Source of the DNA: Lachnospiraceae bacterium
Lineage (GTDB): Bacteria; Bacillota; Clostridia; Lachnospirales; Lachnospiraceae
Direction: 5' to 3'
DNA: 64,000 nt
NCBI GenBank assembly: GCA_910574805.1
Contig: CAJTCV010000008.1
Coordinates: 62,001-126,000, forward strand
In this document: positions 15,036 to 24,573 of the stretch, in pieces
How positions within the stretch are numbered: position 1 is the first letter of the stretch
How the letters are laid out: every line of letters begins with the position of its first letter
Made by a program: the position numbers and the translations under genes
The notes under the pieces: model-generated
Told to the model about the DNA's origin: nothing
Seen by the model: the letters and a program-made list of their open reading frames with translations, nothing else
Databases searched by the model: none

Positions 15036-16922
15036 ATGAACCAATGTTATGACTGTGAAACCTGTAAGAGCGCGGACAAGCCGCTGGAAAGCTTTATCGC
15101 AGGGCTTCCCATGGAGACGTCCCACCATCGGGTGAAGGGGCAGAGCGTGAAATGCGGCTTTGGACTGAAAGGCGTCTGCTGCCGTCTGTGCTCCAACGGA
15201 CCGTGCCGGATCACGCCCAATGCACCGAGAGGAATCTGCGGCGCCACGGCAGATGTGATCGTGACCCGGAATTTCCTGCGTGCAGTGGCATGCGGAAGCG
15301 GATGCTATATCCATATTGTGGAGAAGACCGCATGGAACCTGAAGAACACGGCAATCAATCACGGGGAGATCAAGGGACATCATGCACTGGCGACGCTGGT
15401 GGAGGAGTTCGGGATTGATGCGTCCCTGGATGAGCATGCACAGGCTCTGGCAGTGGCGGACAAGGTACTGAACGACCTCTACAAACCCATCTGGGAAGAG
15501 ATGGAGCTGGTGGAGAAGATGGCATATGCGCCCCGCTATAAGAGATGGAAAGAGCTGGGCATCGTGCCGGGCGGCTCCAAATCCGAGGTTTTCGACGGCG
15601 TGGTGAAGTGTTCCACCAACTTAAGCTCCGACCCGGTGGAAATGCTCATGACCTGTCTGCGTCTGGGAATCTCCACGGGATTATACGGGCTGACGCTTAC
15701 GAACCTGTTAAATGACGTGATGCTGGGAGAGCCGAAGATCCGCCTGGCGCCGGTCGGCCTGAATGTGATCGATCCGGATTATATCAATATCATGATTACC
15801 GGACATCAGCATTCTCTGTTTACCCATATTCAGAACCGTCTGACGGATGCGGATGTGGTGGAGAAGGCGAAGGCAGCGGGAGCAAAGGGCTTCAAGCTGG
15901 TGGGCTGTACCTGTGTGGGACAGGACCTGCAGCTTCGCGGGGCGCATTATACGGATATCTTTGACGGGCATGCGGGCAACAACTATACCAGCGAGGCAGT
16001 GCTGGCCACCGGAGCCATCGATGCAGTGCTGTCCGAGTTCAACTGTACGCTTCCCGGGATCGAGCCCATCTGCGATGAACTGAAGATCAAACAGATCTGT
16101 CTGGATCTGGTGGCGAAGAAGGCCAATGCAGAGTCTGTGGAATATGCCTATGAGAAGAGAGAAGCACAGACAGAGATTATCATCGACAAGATCATCGAGG
16201 CTTACAAGGAGCGCCGGGGTGTGGTGCCCATGAATCTGCAGCCGGAGCACGGCAATAAGAATACTCTGACCGGTATCTCCGAAGGCTCTCTGAAAGAATT
16301 TCTGGGCGGACAGTGGAAGCCTCTTATCGATCTGCTTGTATCCGGAAAGATCAAAGGTGTGGCAGGAGTCGTGGGATGCTCCAACCTGACGGCCGGCGGC
16401 CATGATGTACTGACGGTGGAGCTGACAAAGGAGCTGATTAAACGCGATATTATCGTACTCTCTGCAGGATGTTCTTCAGGCGGCCTGGAGAACTGCGGAC
16501 TGATGACGCCGGAAGCGGCAGATCTGGCTGGAGACAGCCTGAAAGAAGTATGTAAGAGCCTGGGTATCGCACCGGTTCTGAACTTCGGTCCCTGTCTTGC
16601 CATCGGACGTCTGGAGATGGTGGCGACTGCTCTGGCAGCAGAGATCGGCATCGATATCCCGCAGCTTCCGCTGGTGCTCTCCGCACCTCAGTGGCTGGAG
16701 GAGCAGGCGCTGGCAGACGGATGCTTTGGTCTGGCTCTGGGCCTTCCGCTTCATCTGGGACAGCAGCCGTTCATCGCGGGCAGTGAGCTGGTGGTCAATG
16801 TACTGACAGAAGGTCTGAAGGACATTACCGGAGGGCAGGTGCTGGTGGAGATCGATCCGGTCAAGGCGGCGGATCAGATGGAAGCAATTATTCTGGAGAG
16901 ACGGAAAGGGCTGAATATCTGA
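15036..16922 (+). CDS. cooS: Anaerobic carbon-monoxide dehydrogenase catalytic subunit
   Basis: A 628-residue Ni-Fe-S CODH (CO + H2O to CO2 + 2 e-). N-terminal cysteines CYDCETC (residues 4-10) and the block KCGFGLKGVCCRLCSNGPCR followed by GICGATADVIVTRNFLRAVA supply the B and D clusters; downstream CTCVGQDLQLRG, VGCSN, LSAGCSSGGLENCG and NFGPCLAIGRLE fit C-cluster ligand regions. Length equals that of monofunctional CooS. The start is ATG 15036, ten bases after AGGAGGT; ATG 15003 lacks a site. It is first of three genes with ferredoxin and FAD oxidoreductase. No CooC or acetyl-CoA synthase is in the window. Confidence 0.97.
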   Translation: MNQCYDCETCKSADKPLESFIAGLPMETSHHRVKGQSVKCGFGLKGVCCRLCSNGPCRITPNAPRGICGATADVIVTRNFLRAVACGSGCYIHIVEKTAWNLKNTAINHGEIKGHHALATLVEEFGIDASLDEHAQALAVADKVLNDLYKPIWEEMELVEKMAYAPRYKRWKELGIVPGGSKSEVFDGVVKCSTNLSSDPVEMLMTCLRLGISTGLYGLTLTNLLNDVMLGEPKIRLAPVGLNVIDPDYINIMITGHQHSLFTHIQNRLTDADVVEKAKAAGAKGFKLVGCTCVGQDLQLRGAHYTDIFDGHAGNNYTSEAVLATGAIDAVLSEFNCTLPGIEPICDELKIKQICLDLVAKKANAESVEYAYEKREAQTEIIIDKIIEAYKERRGVVPMNLQPEHGNKNTLTGISEGSLKEFLGGQWKPLIDLLVSGKIKGVAGVVGCSNLTAGGHDVLTVELTKELIKRDIIVLSAGCSSGGLENCGLMTPEAADLAGDSLKEVCKSLGIAPVLNFGPCLAIGRLEMVATALAAEIGIDIPQLPLVLSAPQWLEEQALADGCFGLALGLPLHLGQQPFIAGSELVVNVLTEGLKDITGGQVLVEIDPVKAADQMEAIILERRKGLNI

Positions 16923-16961
16923 GAACAGACTGCACGTAGGACTTTAGTCAGGAGAGAGAGT

Positions 16962-17411
16962 ATGAAACGAATTGCGATAGACCCGTCCAAATGTGATGGG
17001 TGTAAGAACTGCGCGCTGGCATGCATGGACAGCCATCGTACGGACGGCGGAGAGGGAGTTATTACATTGAACTTCAACCTTCCGGAGACGGAGGCGCGCA
17101 ATGAGATCCAGAATGACGGAAAGGGCGGGTATCTGCCCATGTTCTGCCGTCACTGCAGTGTGCCGGGCTGTGCCAACAGCTGTATGAGCGGTGCATTGAA
17201 GAAGGATATGGAGACGGGACATGTGACCTACGATGAGAAACGCTGCGGCGCATGTTTTATGTGTGTGATGAACTGTCCGTACGGAATCCCGAAGCCGGAT
17301 AAGAGCGGGACGAAGATCCTGAAATGCGATTTCTGCAATGAACGTCCGGAAGGACCGGCATGTGTGGCGGCCTGTCCGAAACAGGCGATCTGGGTAGAGG
17401 AGGTGCAGTAG
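16962..17411 (+). CDS. 4Fe-4S ferredoxin, CooF-like electron carrier of CODH
   Basis: A 149-residue polyferredoxin. Four cysteine groups are visible: CDGCKNCALAC (11-21), CRHCSVPGCANSC, CGACFMCVMNCPYG and CDFCN...ACVAACP, enough for four cubane clusters as in CooF/HycB-type proteins. It sits 39 bases after cooS and ends on the base before the FAD oxidoreductase start, so it should carry electrons from CODH to that enzyme. The gene symbol cooF is commonly used for this position but the protein also resembles other DMSO-reductase-type iron-sulfur subunits. Confidence 0.92.
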   Translation: MKRIAIDPSKCDGCKNCALACMDSHRTDGGEGVITLNFNLPETEARNEIQNDGKGGYLPMFCRHCSVPGCANSCMSGALKKDMETGHVTYDEKRCGACFMCVMNCPYGIPKPDKSGTKILKCDFCNERPEGPACVAACPKQAIWVEEVQ

Positions 17412-18650
17412 ATGGCAGAGATTTATGTGATCGTGGGCACTGGAGCGGCAGGTATGGCAGCCGCGGAACGCATCCGCCTCTATAAAAAGGATGCTACTGT
17501 CATTATGATGTCCGTTGATGAGCATTCTCACTCCCGCTGCATGTTGCACAAGTTCCTGGGCGGCGAGCGGACGGAGGAAGAGCTGTCCTTTGTGGAGCCG
17601 GATTTCTTTGAAAAAAATGAGATTTACTGGGGCAGAGGGCAGAAGGCGCTGGGACTGGATACGGCAAAGAAACAGATCCGGATGGAAAATGGATACCAGC
17701 CCTACGACAGGCTGCTGATCGCCACGGGATCTGTGTTCGGTATTCCGCCCATCAATCATTTCCGGACGGCGTCCAATGTGTACGGCTTCCGGGATCTGAG
17801 CGATGCCCGGAAGATCGATGCGGCAGTACGGGCGAAGGATGCAAAACACGTGTTCATTGTGGGCTCCGGTCTGGTTGGTCTGGATGTGGCTACCGGTCTG
17901 ATGGAGCGGGGGGTGAAGGTGACCATCGCAGAGATGGCGCCCAGAGTCATGCCGCTGCAGACGGATGATACGGCGGCAAAGGCCTATCAGGAGCGCTTCG
18001 AAGCACATGGGGCGAGATTCCTTCTGGGCATCGGAGCCAGCGACAGCGTCATCAATGAGCAGAACGAGATCACAGCCGTGGTTCTTTCCACCGGAGAGAC
18101 TGTGGAGTGCGATTTTGTTATCTGTGCGGCAGGTGTCCGTCCGAACATCGCATGGCTGGAAGGAAGCGGACTTGCCATGGAGCGGGGGATCACGGTGGAT
18201 GCAAACATGCGCACTTCCGTACCGGATGTCTATGCGGCAGGGGATGTGACCGGACTTGCCGGCGTATGGCCGAATGCCATGGACATGGGCCGCGTGGCGG
18301 CTTCCAACATGTGCGGAGTGCCCACGGAATATACAGACCGGTACTGTATGAAAAATACATCGAATTTCTTCGGGCTCCAGATGCTGACCATCGGAGATAT
18401 CAATGCACAGGTGGAGGGCGCTGATATCTATGTGAAGGAAAGCAGGAACTGTTATAAGAAAGCGGTGGTAAAGGACGGCGTCCTGAAATCGATTCTGATC
18501 CAGGGCGATATTTCTCATACAGGGCACTGGCAATATCTGATCAAAAATGGTATAAATATAAGTGAACTGCTGAAGGTGAAAGACGTATTTGATATTTCTT
18601 ATGGAGATTTCTATCATCTGGACGATATGGGAGAATATCAGTACGCATAG
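17412..18650 (+). CDS. FAD/NAD(P)-dependent oxidoreductase of the CODH operon (FNOR)
   Basis: A 412-residue pyridine nucleotide-disulfide-type flavoprotein. The FAD-binding Rossmann motif is VGTGAAGMAAAERIR near residue 7; the NAD(P)-binding motif is IVGSGLVGLDVATGLMERG near 150; the second FAD motif is VPDVYAAGD near 275. It lacks an obvious redox disulfide, as in NADH oxidase/ferredoxin reductase types. CooS-ferredoxin-FNOR triplets are a known CODH cluster type thought to couple CO oxidation to NAD(P) reduction; that coupling is inferred here. Confidence 0.9.
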   Translation: MAEIYVIVGTGAAGMAAAERIRLYKKDATVIMMSVDEHSHSRCMLHKFLGGERTEEELSFVEPDFFEKNEIYWGRGQKALGLDTAKKQIRMENGYQPYDRLLIATGSVFGIPPINHFRTASNVYGFRDLSDARKIDAAVRAKDAKHVFIVGSGLVGLDVATGLMERGVKVTIAEMAPRVMPLQTDDTAAKAYQERFEAHGARFLLGIGASDSVINEQNEITAVVLSTGETVECDFVICAAGVRPNIAWLEGSGLAMERGITVDANMRTSVPDVYAAGDVTGLAGVWPNAMDMGRVAASNMCGVPTEYTDRYCMKNTSNFFGLQMLTIGDINAQVEGADIYVKESRNCYKKAVVKDGVLKSILIQGDISHTGHWQYLIKNGINISELLKVKDVFDISYGDFYHLDDMGEYQYA

Positions 18651-18663
18651 GACAGCGGAACAT

Positions 18664-18747
18664 AAAAAACAGCGTCTGCCGGATGCGGCTGCGTCAGGAG
18701 ATGCTTCCAGACGCCGGGGAATGGGTCGGCAGATGCGGAACTTAAAA
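18664..18747 (+). repeat. Copy of the dispersed palindromic repeat before the hemerythrin gene
   Basis: AAAACAGCGTCTGCCGGATG (from 18665) begins the copy, and 18713-18747 (GCCGGGGAATGGGTCGGCAG, then ATGCGGAACTTAAAA) matches the right-hand part of the units at 2468-2577 and 51612-51680. It fills the 112-base gap between the FAD oxidoreductase and hemerythrin and ends about 15 bases before the start codon. Confidence 0.65.
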
Positions 18748-18762
18748 TAGGAGGACAAACCA

Positions 18763-19185
18763 ATGTATGCAGAATTTGATGAGAGTCTGGTAACCGGTAA
18801 TGAGATGATCGACGGACAGCACAAGGAGCTGATCGGAAAGATCAACAAGCTTGTGGACTGCTGCGAGCAGGGCGGCGGCAAGCTGGAGGCCATCAAGATG
18901 CTGGATTATCTGTCAGATTACACAGAATTCCACTTTGGAGCAGAGGAGAAGCTTCAGGAGGAAGTCTCCTATCCGGGGCTGGAAGAGCACAGGAAGCAGC
19001 ATGCGGCATTTGTCAAGGCAGTGGGAGAGCTGCATGAGATGCTGGAAGAGGAGGAAGGCCCGACGGATGCTTTTGTAGAGGCGGTCAACAGGAATGTAAT
19101 CGACTGGCTCTATAAACATATTAAAGGGTTCGACTGCTCCGTGGCATCCTACATCAATATGGATTCCCATGCAGAGAGACTGTAG
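18763..19185 (+). CDS. Bacteriohemerythrin
   Basis: A 140-residue single-domain hemerythrin. The full diiron ligand set is visible: His20 (DGQHKEL), His57 and Glu61 (FHFGAEE), His76 and His80 (EEHRKQH), His119 and Asp124 (YKHIKGFD). Such proteins bind O2 reversibly and serve in oxygen sensing, delivery or detoxification. Being just after the oxygen-sensitive CODH operon suggests a protective role, but the palindromic repeat in between may separate transcription. AGGAGG lies about eight bases before the ATG; a terminator follows. Confidence 0.95.
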   Translation: MYAEFDESLVTGNEMIDGQHKELIGKINKLVDCCEQGGGKLEAIKMLDYLSDYTEFHFGAEEKLQEEVSYPGLEEHRKQHAAFVKAVGELHEMLEEEEGPTDAFVEAVNRNVIDWLYKHIKGFDCSVASYINMDSHAERL

Positions 19186-19202
19186 AAGAAGACGAAGGGC
19201 AT

Positions 19203-19240
19203 GGGCTGCCGCAGAATGCATCTTTTGCGGCGGCCCTTTT
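19203..19240 (+). terminator. Intrinsic terminator after hemerythrin
   Basis: GGGCTGCCGCA (19203-19213) pairs with TGCGGCGGCCC (19226-19236) with one mismatch, followed by TTTT. Confidence 0.8.
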
Positions 19241-19326
19241 GCTGTCCCGGGAGGGAGCATCCGGATCAGACATGCCGGGGAAGAACATGGGACTAATCAG
19301 GAAGATTTGTCCGGAGGGACTGGTAA

Positions 19327-20247
19327 ATGAAATCAGAAGACAGAATAAAATACGCAAAACGTGCCCTGGACGGCATTGCATTAGGCGACTGTTTCGGGCA
19401 GAGCTTTTTCATGCCTGATGAAACGGCCCGTCAAAGAATAAAAAACAGAGAGATTCTGAATGAGCCGTGGTATTTTACGGATGATACGGTAATGGCAATC
19501 GGAATCTTTCAAATTCTGGAAAAGTACGGGGAAATCAACCAGGGCGCGCTGGCCAGGGTGTTTGCTGAGAATTATGCTCTGGACTGGCACCGGGGATACG
19601 GAGGAACGGCTCATTCCATCCTGCGCAGCATCGGTGAAGGACAAAACTGGCGGGAGGCTGCATCGGGAGCATTTGACGGAATGGGGTCCATGGGAAATGG
19701 CGGAGCCATGCGTGTCGCGCCTGTGGGCGCATATTTTGCAGATGATATGGACAAGGTTTTATACCATGCCAGAGCGTCTGCGGAGATTACACATGCACAT
19801 ATAGAAGGGATCGCGGGTGCGATGGCGGTTGCCGCAGCGTCAGCCCTGCTTCTGAATAAAAAGCTGGGGCGCTATGGGGGAGAGGGAGAGGATTTTCTGC
19901 GGGATGTTGCAGATAAATTGCCGGAGAGCGATACCAGATACAAAATATTGTCTGCAGTTTCTGTGAAAAAGGAGAGCAGCATTGATTTTGCGGTTTCCAT
20001 GCTTGGAAATGGAATCAGGCTGACGGCGCAGGATACGGTTCCGTTTTGCCTCTGGTGCGCGGCATATTTTTATACTTCCGTAGAAGAGGCATTGTGGACA
20101 GCGGTTTCGGCTCTGGGAGACCGGGATACTATATGTGCCATCGTAGGAGGGATGGTTTCTCTTTTTGCGGATGAGCTTCCGCAGCAATGGTCAGGTTATA
20201 TGGAACATCCGGAACATTCTGTTTTCTGGAATATAGTGGAAAAATGA
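19327..20247 (+). CDS. ADP-ribosylglycohydrolase family protein (DraG-like)
   Basis: A 306-residue all-helical hydrolase. Metal-binding motifs are FTDDTVM at residues 50-56 and GDRDTICAIVGG near 264; the latter replaces the usual G-x-D-T-D. GMGSMGNGGAMRVAPVGAYF is the family's substrate-loop signature. Such enzymes remove ADP-ribose from proteins or from nucleic acids, reversing a regulatory or toxic modification. No ADP-ribosyltransferase gene is beside it, so its target is unknown. The ATG is preceded by GGAGGGACTGGTAA. Confidence 0.9.
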   Translation: MKSEDRIKYAKRALDGIALGDCFGQSFFMPDETARQRIKNREILNEPWYFTDDTVMAIGIFQILEKYGEINQGALARVFAENYALDWHRGYGGTAHSILRSIGEGQNWREAASGAFDGMGSMGNGGAMRVAPVGAYFADDMDKVLYHARASAEITHAHIEGIAGAMAVAAASALLLNKKLGRYGGEGEDFLRDVADKLPESDTRYKILSAVSVKKESSIDFAVSMLGNGIRLTAQDTVPFCLWCAAYFYTSVEEALWTAVSALGDRDTICAIVGGMVSLFADELPQQWSGYMEHPEHSVFWNIVEK

Positions 20248-20433
20248 CAGTTTTGGCACTTCGACGGTAGGCAAAATAGTGATTATGTGGTATATTATTA
20301 ATAATTATCAAAGGAACTACATAGAGATAGTTATTGAATTACTGCAAGGTCATGAAGAAAGGGAGCTTCCCGTCAGGTGTGAAGACAGCTTCCGGACCGC
20401 ATGGCTGAAAATATGAAGGAAGTGTGAGATACG

Positions 20434-23400
20434 ATGATGCATGGGAAAAAGTGGAAGAAGTTTCTGCTGGCAGCGGCAGCAGCGGCTGTGCTGGTTGGGA
20501 ATGCGGCAGCTCCGCCTGCACTGGAGGCAGCAGGAATCAGAACAGGACAGCAGATCTACCGGACCGGTCAGACCGTGCCGGAAGATGACGGCTCTGTAAC
20601 CGGCACAGAGACCGGGAGCGTGACAGACCCGGCGGGTGGGACGCAGGAGGTGCCCGCAGAGACTCCGGCAGCCGGGATAGAAACACCCGCAGAGACTCCG
20701 GCACCGAAGGCGGTCGCCAGGGTACATATGGATGGCACAGATACAGAATATATGGATATCAAAGAGGCGTGGGCGGCAGTCAATGGAAGGACTGCAGAGA
20801 TCACGCTTCTGGATCATGTGACCACGACAGCAGACATGAGTACCGCGTTTGAACTGACCGGCGGAAATGTCACACTGGATCTGGGCGGGTACCGGTGGAC
20901 ATACCAGTATGTGTCCGAGGGAGAGACTGCTCCTGCCACTTTTGATCTCATCGAGCTGAAAGGAGACGCCACTCTGACGGTGAAGGGCTCGGACGGCAGC
21001 GGGATGGTATATGCGGGAAGCAGCAGCTACAAGGGTGCATGTCTCTATGCTACAGGCAATACGACTTTGAACATTGAAGGGGGAACCTATTCCTCCAACG
21101 TATCCGCGCCCATCTACGTGGACGGTGCGACGCTGAATGTAAAGGGTGGTATCTTCAGAGCGGCAGGAGCCTCCGAGAGCGCGATCACCATGAACAACGG
21201 AACGTTCAGCATGACCGGCGGAGAGGTGCAGGTGGGTGCTCTGACATTGAATAATACCAATGGAAGCCAGAATGTTTCCATTGGCGGTGACTGTAAGATT
21301 TCCAGGATCGTAACAAAGGGGAAAGAGGCACTTGCCATTGGCGATACTCTGGACGGTGAATCAAAATATGAAGATGCGGATGATGGGAGTGTTCCGGATG
21401 TACGTCCGGGAGAAGGGCAGAACGGTGAGACGATCAATAATGTTCAGACGGCTCGATCTCCTGTAAAAGTGGAAATAACACCCAGTAGTTCCACAGATGC
21501 CGTGTTCAGCTATGATGAAAATGAAGAAATATGTACTTTGACTGCAAACGTGGATGTTACAAAAGATGGGCAGCCTGTCAGTAATCCCAGCCTGACATAT
21601 GCGTGGAGTGTAACATATAAAGCAGATGCCGATGGGAGAGAAGAGAACAGAAGCCTGTCCGGGGATACGGCTCAGCAGGCATATATCGTGAAAAACGGGC
21701 AGGATGCGGGAATCTATACTTATTCTGTCGAAGTTACTTATACCGATGGTGCAGACGGCACTGTTTATACAGAAACATCCGAAGGCATGGAAGTAACGGT
21801 TAAAGCATTGCCGGATGGAGAGATGACGCTGAAAACGGACCTGGATTTTCCGGCATCGTATATCTATGGACAGCAGATTAAAATTCCTGAAAAGAAATTG
21901 ACAGATTATGATCTGCCGGCAGTATCATTTGGTGTGGCAGAGGATCAGCTTTCCTGGAGCAGAGAGCTTCTGAATGAATCAGATGAAGAGGTTGCGGCTG
22001 CAACCGGTGGAGCTGCATTTGTAGAAAATATAGATGCGGGTAAATACAGGTGGAAGATAACCGTCGGCGACGAGCCTAATTATAAAATAGTTGGTTATGT
22101 TCCAGTAGAAATTTTGCCAAAAGAGGTTTATCCTGCCATTGGCGGGACTACCCAGAAGATCTATGATGGAACGACAGATATAAAAGGAGCCAGGATTGTT
22201 TTGGCGAATGACCCGGATGGAAACGGGGAAGGCATTCTTGATCGGGATAAGGGAAAAGTAGATATTACATATGATTCTTTTGCTTATAATGATAAAAATG
22301 CCGGTTCCAGAAAGATCATTGCGGGCAATATCAGACTGGAAGGCGACAGAGCAAAGAATTATGAATTAAAAGCTGAAACATGTGAGGCAAACGGAGTCAT
22401 TGAAAAGGCTGTTTTAAAGCTGGATATAGTTGTTTCGCCAGAAAAACAGAATGTGGATGAGCCTGTAAGGATCACACTTACAGCCAGATATAAAGACGGA
22501 AGTGTTCTGGGAGATCATGGACCAGATGCGAATATGTTTATCCTGAATGTTTCAGGAAGAAATGATCTGGAAGAAAAGCATTCGCTTGCTTTAAGAGCAG
22601 ACAGTGGGCAGAATGGAGTGTATACGGCAGACTATAAGACCTCAATTAAGGGCGATAAGACATTTGAAGCTTCCATGGTTGAAAATGATAATTATGCTGT
22701 TGAAGGAGGAAAAGTCAGCAACAGTCGACTGACCATTATTAGAGAAGCAGTTAACACATCCCTGACCCTCACCGCCAGCAAGTCCGAAATCACCCATGGT
22801 GAAACTGTGACCTACACGGCGACGGTCACCAGAACAGGCAGCAGTACGGACAATACGCTGAGCGGCGGCGTACAGTTTTACATAGACGGCGAAGGGGTCT
22901 CTAATCAGGTGGGAGGCGCACAGAGGATCACTTCTTCGGGCGATACGGTGTCCGTCACGATGGACGAATCGGTCCTGACCGTGGGGGAACATACAATCAC
23001 TGCGAAATTCACCTCGGATTCTGCAGAACCTTCTCAGGCGGAGATTACTACAAAGGTAGCGGAAAAACCGGTAGAGGTCATTAAATCGGTGGTGACCTTA
23101 AAGGCAGGCGAGGAAACGGTGACCTACGGCGATGAAGTGACCTATACGGCCACTGTCACCAGAGACGGCGGCAGGGATGGGGACGCATTAAGCGGCGGCG
23201 TGCAGTTCTATATGGATGGGGAAGAGAGCTCCAACCGTGTGGGCACGGCCCAGAGCGTCCGGGTATCCGGGGATACAGTCAGCATTAAACTGGGAAGATC
23301 CGACCTGTCTGCGGGGGACCACAGGATCGTTGCGGTATTTACCCCGGATGCCGCCGAAGGTTCCAAAGCTGAGGTGACCACGAAGGTGGAGAAGAAGAAG

Positions 23401-24330
23401 CTCACCTGGGATGTGTCCGGGCTGAAGGCTTCCAAGACTGCGGGCACCGCAGGGGAAGTGAAGGTATACGGGACGCTGGAGGTGGATGGAATCCTGGATG
23501 GCGAGATCAAGTTTGAGCAGCCGGAATCCATGATTACCAGCGGTTTCAAATCTGCGGATGCGGGAACCTACAAGGTCACAGTGACCGTGGAGGACGGAGA
23601 GTGGACATTTGATCCCAAAGAGCCAAAGAACTATGAGCTTCCGGAGGGAGATCCGGAGATCAAGGCGACGGTCAATGCGCTGAAAGAGCTTTCCGATCCG
23701 CCGGAGGCAAAGGACGGAAATACCTACAAGCTGGTGATGGAGGAAGGGCTGTCCACCGTACCGGACGGACTGAAACGGACCAGCTTCAATACGCCGGGCA
23801 AGATCGAGAGCGAGCTGAAACGGATTCTGACCAGCTCCGGAGTTTATACAGAAGCAAATACGGCAGTCTATGATGTGATGCTTCAGGTGAGTACAGATGA
23901 AGGTAAGACATGGGCGGCAGCCAACGCCGGGAATTTCCCGCAGGAGGGCGTGGTAGTGACGCTGCCCTATCCGGGCGGTACCGGACGGCATACGCATAAT
24001 TTTGCAGTGGCGCATATGTTTGGCGAAAGTCTGTTCGGCCATACCTCCGGCACGGTGGAGGTACCTGCCGTGACGAAGACGGACAACGGCATCCAGTTCC
24101 GGGTGACCGGTCTGTCTCCCATTGCAGTCTCATGGACCGAAGGAGCAGGCGGATCCGTGGCCGGTACTTCCACCTCTCCGGTGGGGACGGCGGTCCGGAG
24201 ACTTCTGGGAGCACAGACCGGAGATGAGAGCCCGATCCTCCTGTACGCAGGGCTGGGAGCAGGCTGTGTGATCCTGCTGCTGATTCTTGGGATCGTGGTC
24301 TTTCGGAGGAAAAAGAAGAATGTGAGATAG
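20434..24330 (+). CDS. Large surface protein with Ig-like repeats and C-terminal anchor
   Basis: A 1298-residue exported protein. Residues 1-35 are a signal peptide with an alanine-rich core. A Thr/Pro/Glu-rich linker (about 40-90) is followed by a region of short beta-helix-like repeats (VTLDLGG, ATLTVKGSDGSG, TTLNIEGG, ATLNVKGGIF) to about 290. Then come several beta-sandwich units, a YDG-type unit (TTQKIYDGTTDIKGARIVL, near 570) and two similar Big_5-like Ig domains (near 770-870 and 885-985; both have GETVTYTATVTR or similar and SGGVQFYxDGE). The end is GAQTGDESP, a membrane helix and RRKKKN, a non-classical sortase-like tail. Likely adhesin or polymer binder; ligand unknown. Confidence 0.8.
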   Translation: MMHGKKWKKFLLAAAAAAVLVGNAAAPPALEAAGIRTGQQIYRTGQTVPEDDGSVTGTETGSVTDPAGGTQEVPAETPAAGIETPAETPAPKAVARVHMDGTDTEYMDIKEAWAAVNGRTAEITLLDHVTTTADMSTAFELTGGNVTLDLGGYRWTYQYVSEGETAPATFDLIELKGDATLTVKGSDGSGMVYAGSSSYKGACLYATGNTTLNIEGGTYSSNVSAPIYVDGATLNVKGGIFRAAGASESAITMNNGTFSMTGGEVQVGALTLNNTNGSQNVSIGGDCKISRIVTKGKEALAIGDTLDGESKYEDADDGSVPDVRPGEGQNGETINNVQTARSPVKVEITPSSSTDAVFSYDENEEICTLTANVDVTKDGQPVSNPSLTYAWSVTYKADADGREENRSLSGDTAQQAYIVKNGQDAGIYTYSVEVTYTDGADGTVYTETSEGMEVTVKALPDGEMTLKTDLDFPASYIYGQQIKIPEKKLTDYDLPAVSFGVAEDQLSWSRELLNESDEEVAAATGGAAFVENIDAGKYRWKITVGDEPNYKIVGYVPVEILPKEVYPAIGGTTQKIYDGTTDIKGARIVLANDPDGNGEGILDRDKGKVDITYDSFAYNDKNAGSRKIIAGNIRLEGDRAKNYELKAETCEANGVIEKAVLKLDIVVSPEKQNVDEPVRITLTARYKDGSVLGDHGPDANMFILNVSGRNDLEEKHSLALRADSGQNGVYTADYKTSIKGDKTFEASMVENDNYAVEGGKVSNSRLTIIREAVNTSLTLTASKSEITHGETVTYTATVTRTGSSTDNTLSGGVQFYIDGEGVSNQVGGAQRITSSGDTVSVTMDESVLTVGEHTITAKFTSDSAEPSQAEITTKVAEKPVEVIKSVVTLKAGEETVTYGDEVTYTATVTRDGGRDGDALSGGVQFYMDGEESSNRVGTAQSVRVSGDTVSIKLGRSDLSAGDHRIVAVFTPDAAEGSKAEVTTKVEKKKLTWDVSGLKASKTAGTAGEVKVYGTLEVDGILDGEIKFEQPESMITSGFKSADAGTYKVTVTVEDGEWTFDPKEPKNYELPEGDPEIKATVNALKELSDPPEAKDGNTYKLVMEEGLSTVPDGLKRTSFNTPGKIESELKRILTSSGVYTEANTAVYDVMLQVSTDEGKTWAAANAGNFPQEGVVVTLPYPGGTGRHTHNFAVAHMFGESLFGHTSGTVEVPAVTKTDNGIQFRVTGLSPIAVSWTEGAGGSVAGTSTSPVGTAVRRLLGAQTGDESPILLYAGLGAGCVILLLILGIVVFRRKKKNVR

Positions 24331-24332
24331 AG

Positions 24333-24398
24333 GACAGAGAGCATCCAGACCTCCCTGACAGCAGAGAAGCTGCAGGGGAGGCAGGGAGGCTCTCTGTC
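24333..24398 (+). terminator. Long nested hairpin after the surface protein gene
   Basis: GACAGAGAGC (24333-24342) pairs with GCTCTCTGTC (24389-24398), and inside it CCTCCCTG (24350-24357) pairs with CAGGGAGG (24382-24389). No T-run follows, so it may be a terminator, an mRNA-stabilising stem or part of the PurL leader. The rest of the gap to 24573 is AT-rich (24440-24500) and shows no purine riboswitch consensus. Confidence 0.5.
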
Positions 24399-24573
24399 TG
24401 CGTACCGGAGGGAAGAGCCGGGGCCCGGGGGATTATTTATAAGCAGGCGTAATCAAATATTTATAATATATTAAATTTACTAATCATATAAAGTGTGCTA
24501 TGATGTCAGTAAACTTATATGTGCCGTACAGCGCAGGAAAACAGTGCATCAGGAGAAGATGGAGGAAAAAAGC

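Noticed and set aside
16944-18896. Long minus-strand open frame opposite ferredoxin and FAD oxidoreductase
   Set aside because: Antisense shadow of clear flavoprotein motifs; no start site.
24399-24573. Possible purine riboswitch before purL
   Set aside because: The conserved loop and stem sequences of the purine aptamer are not present; only AT-rich sequence is seen.
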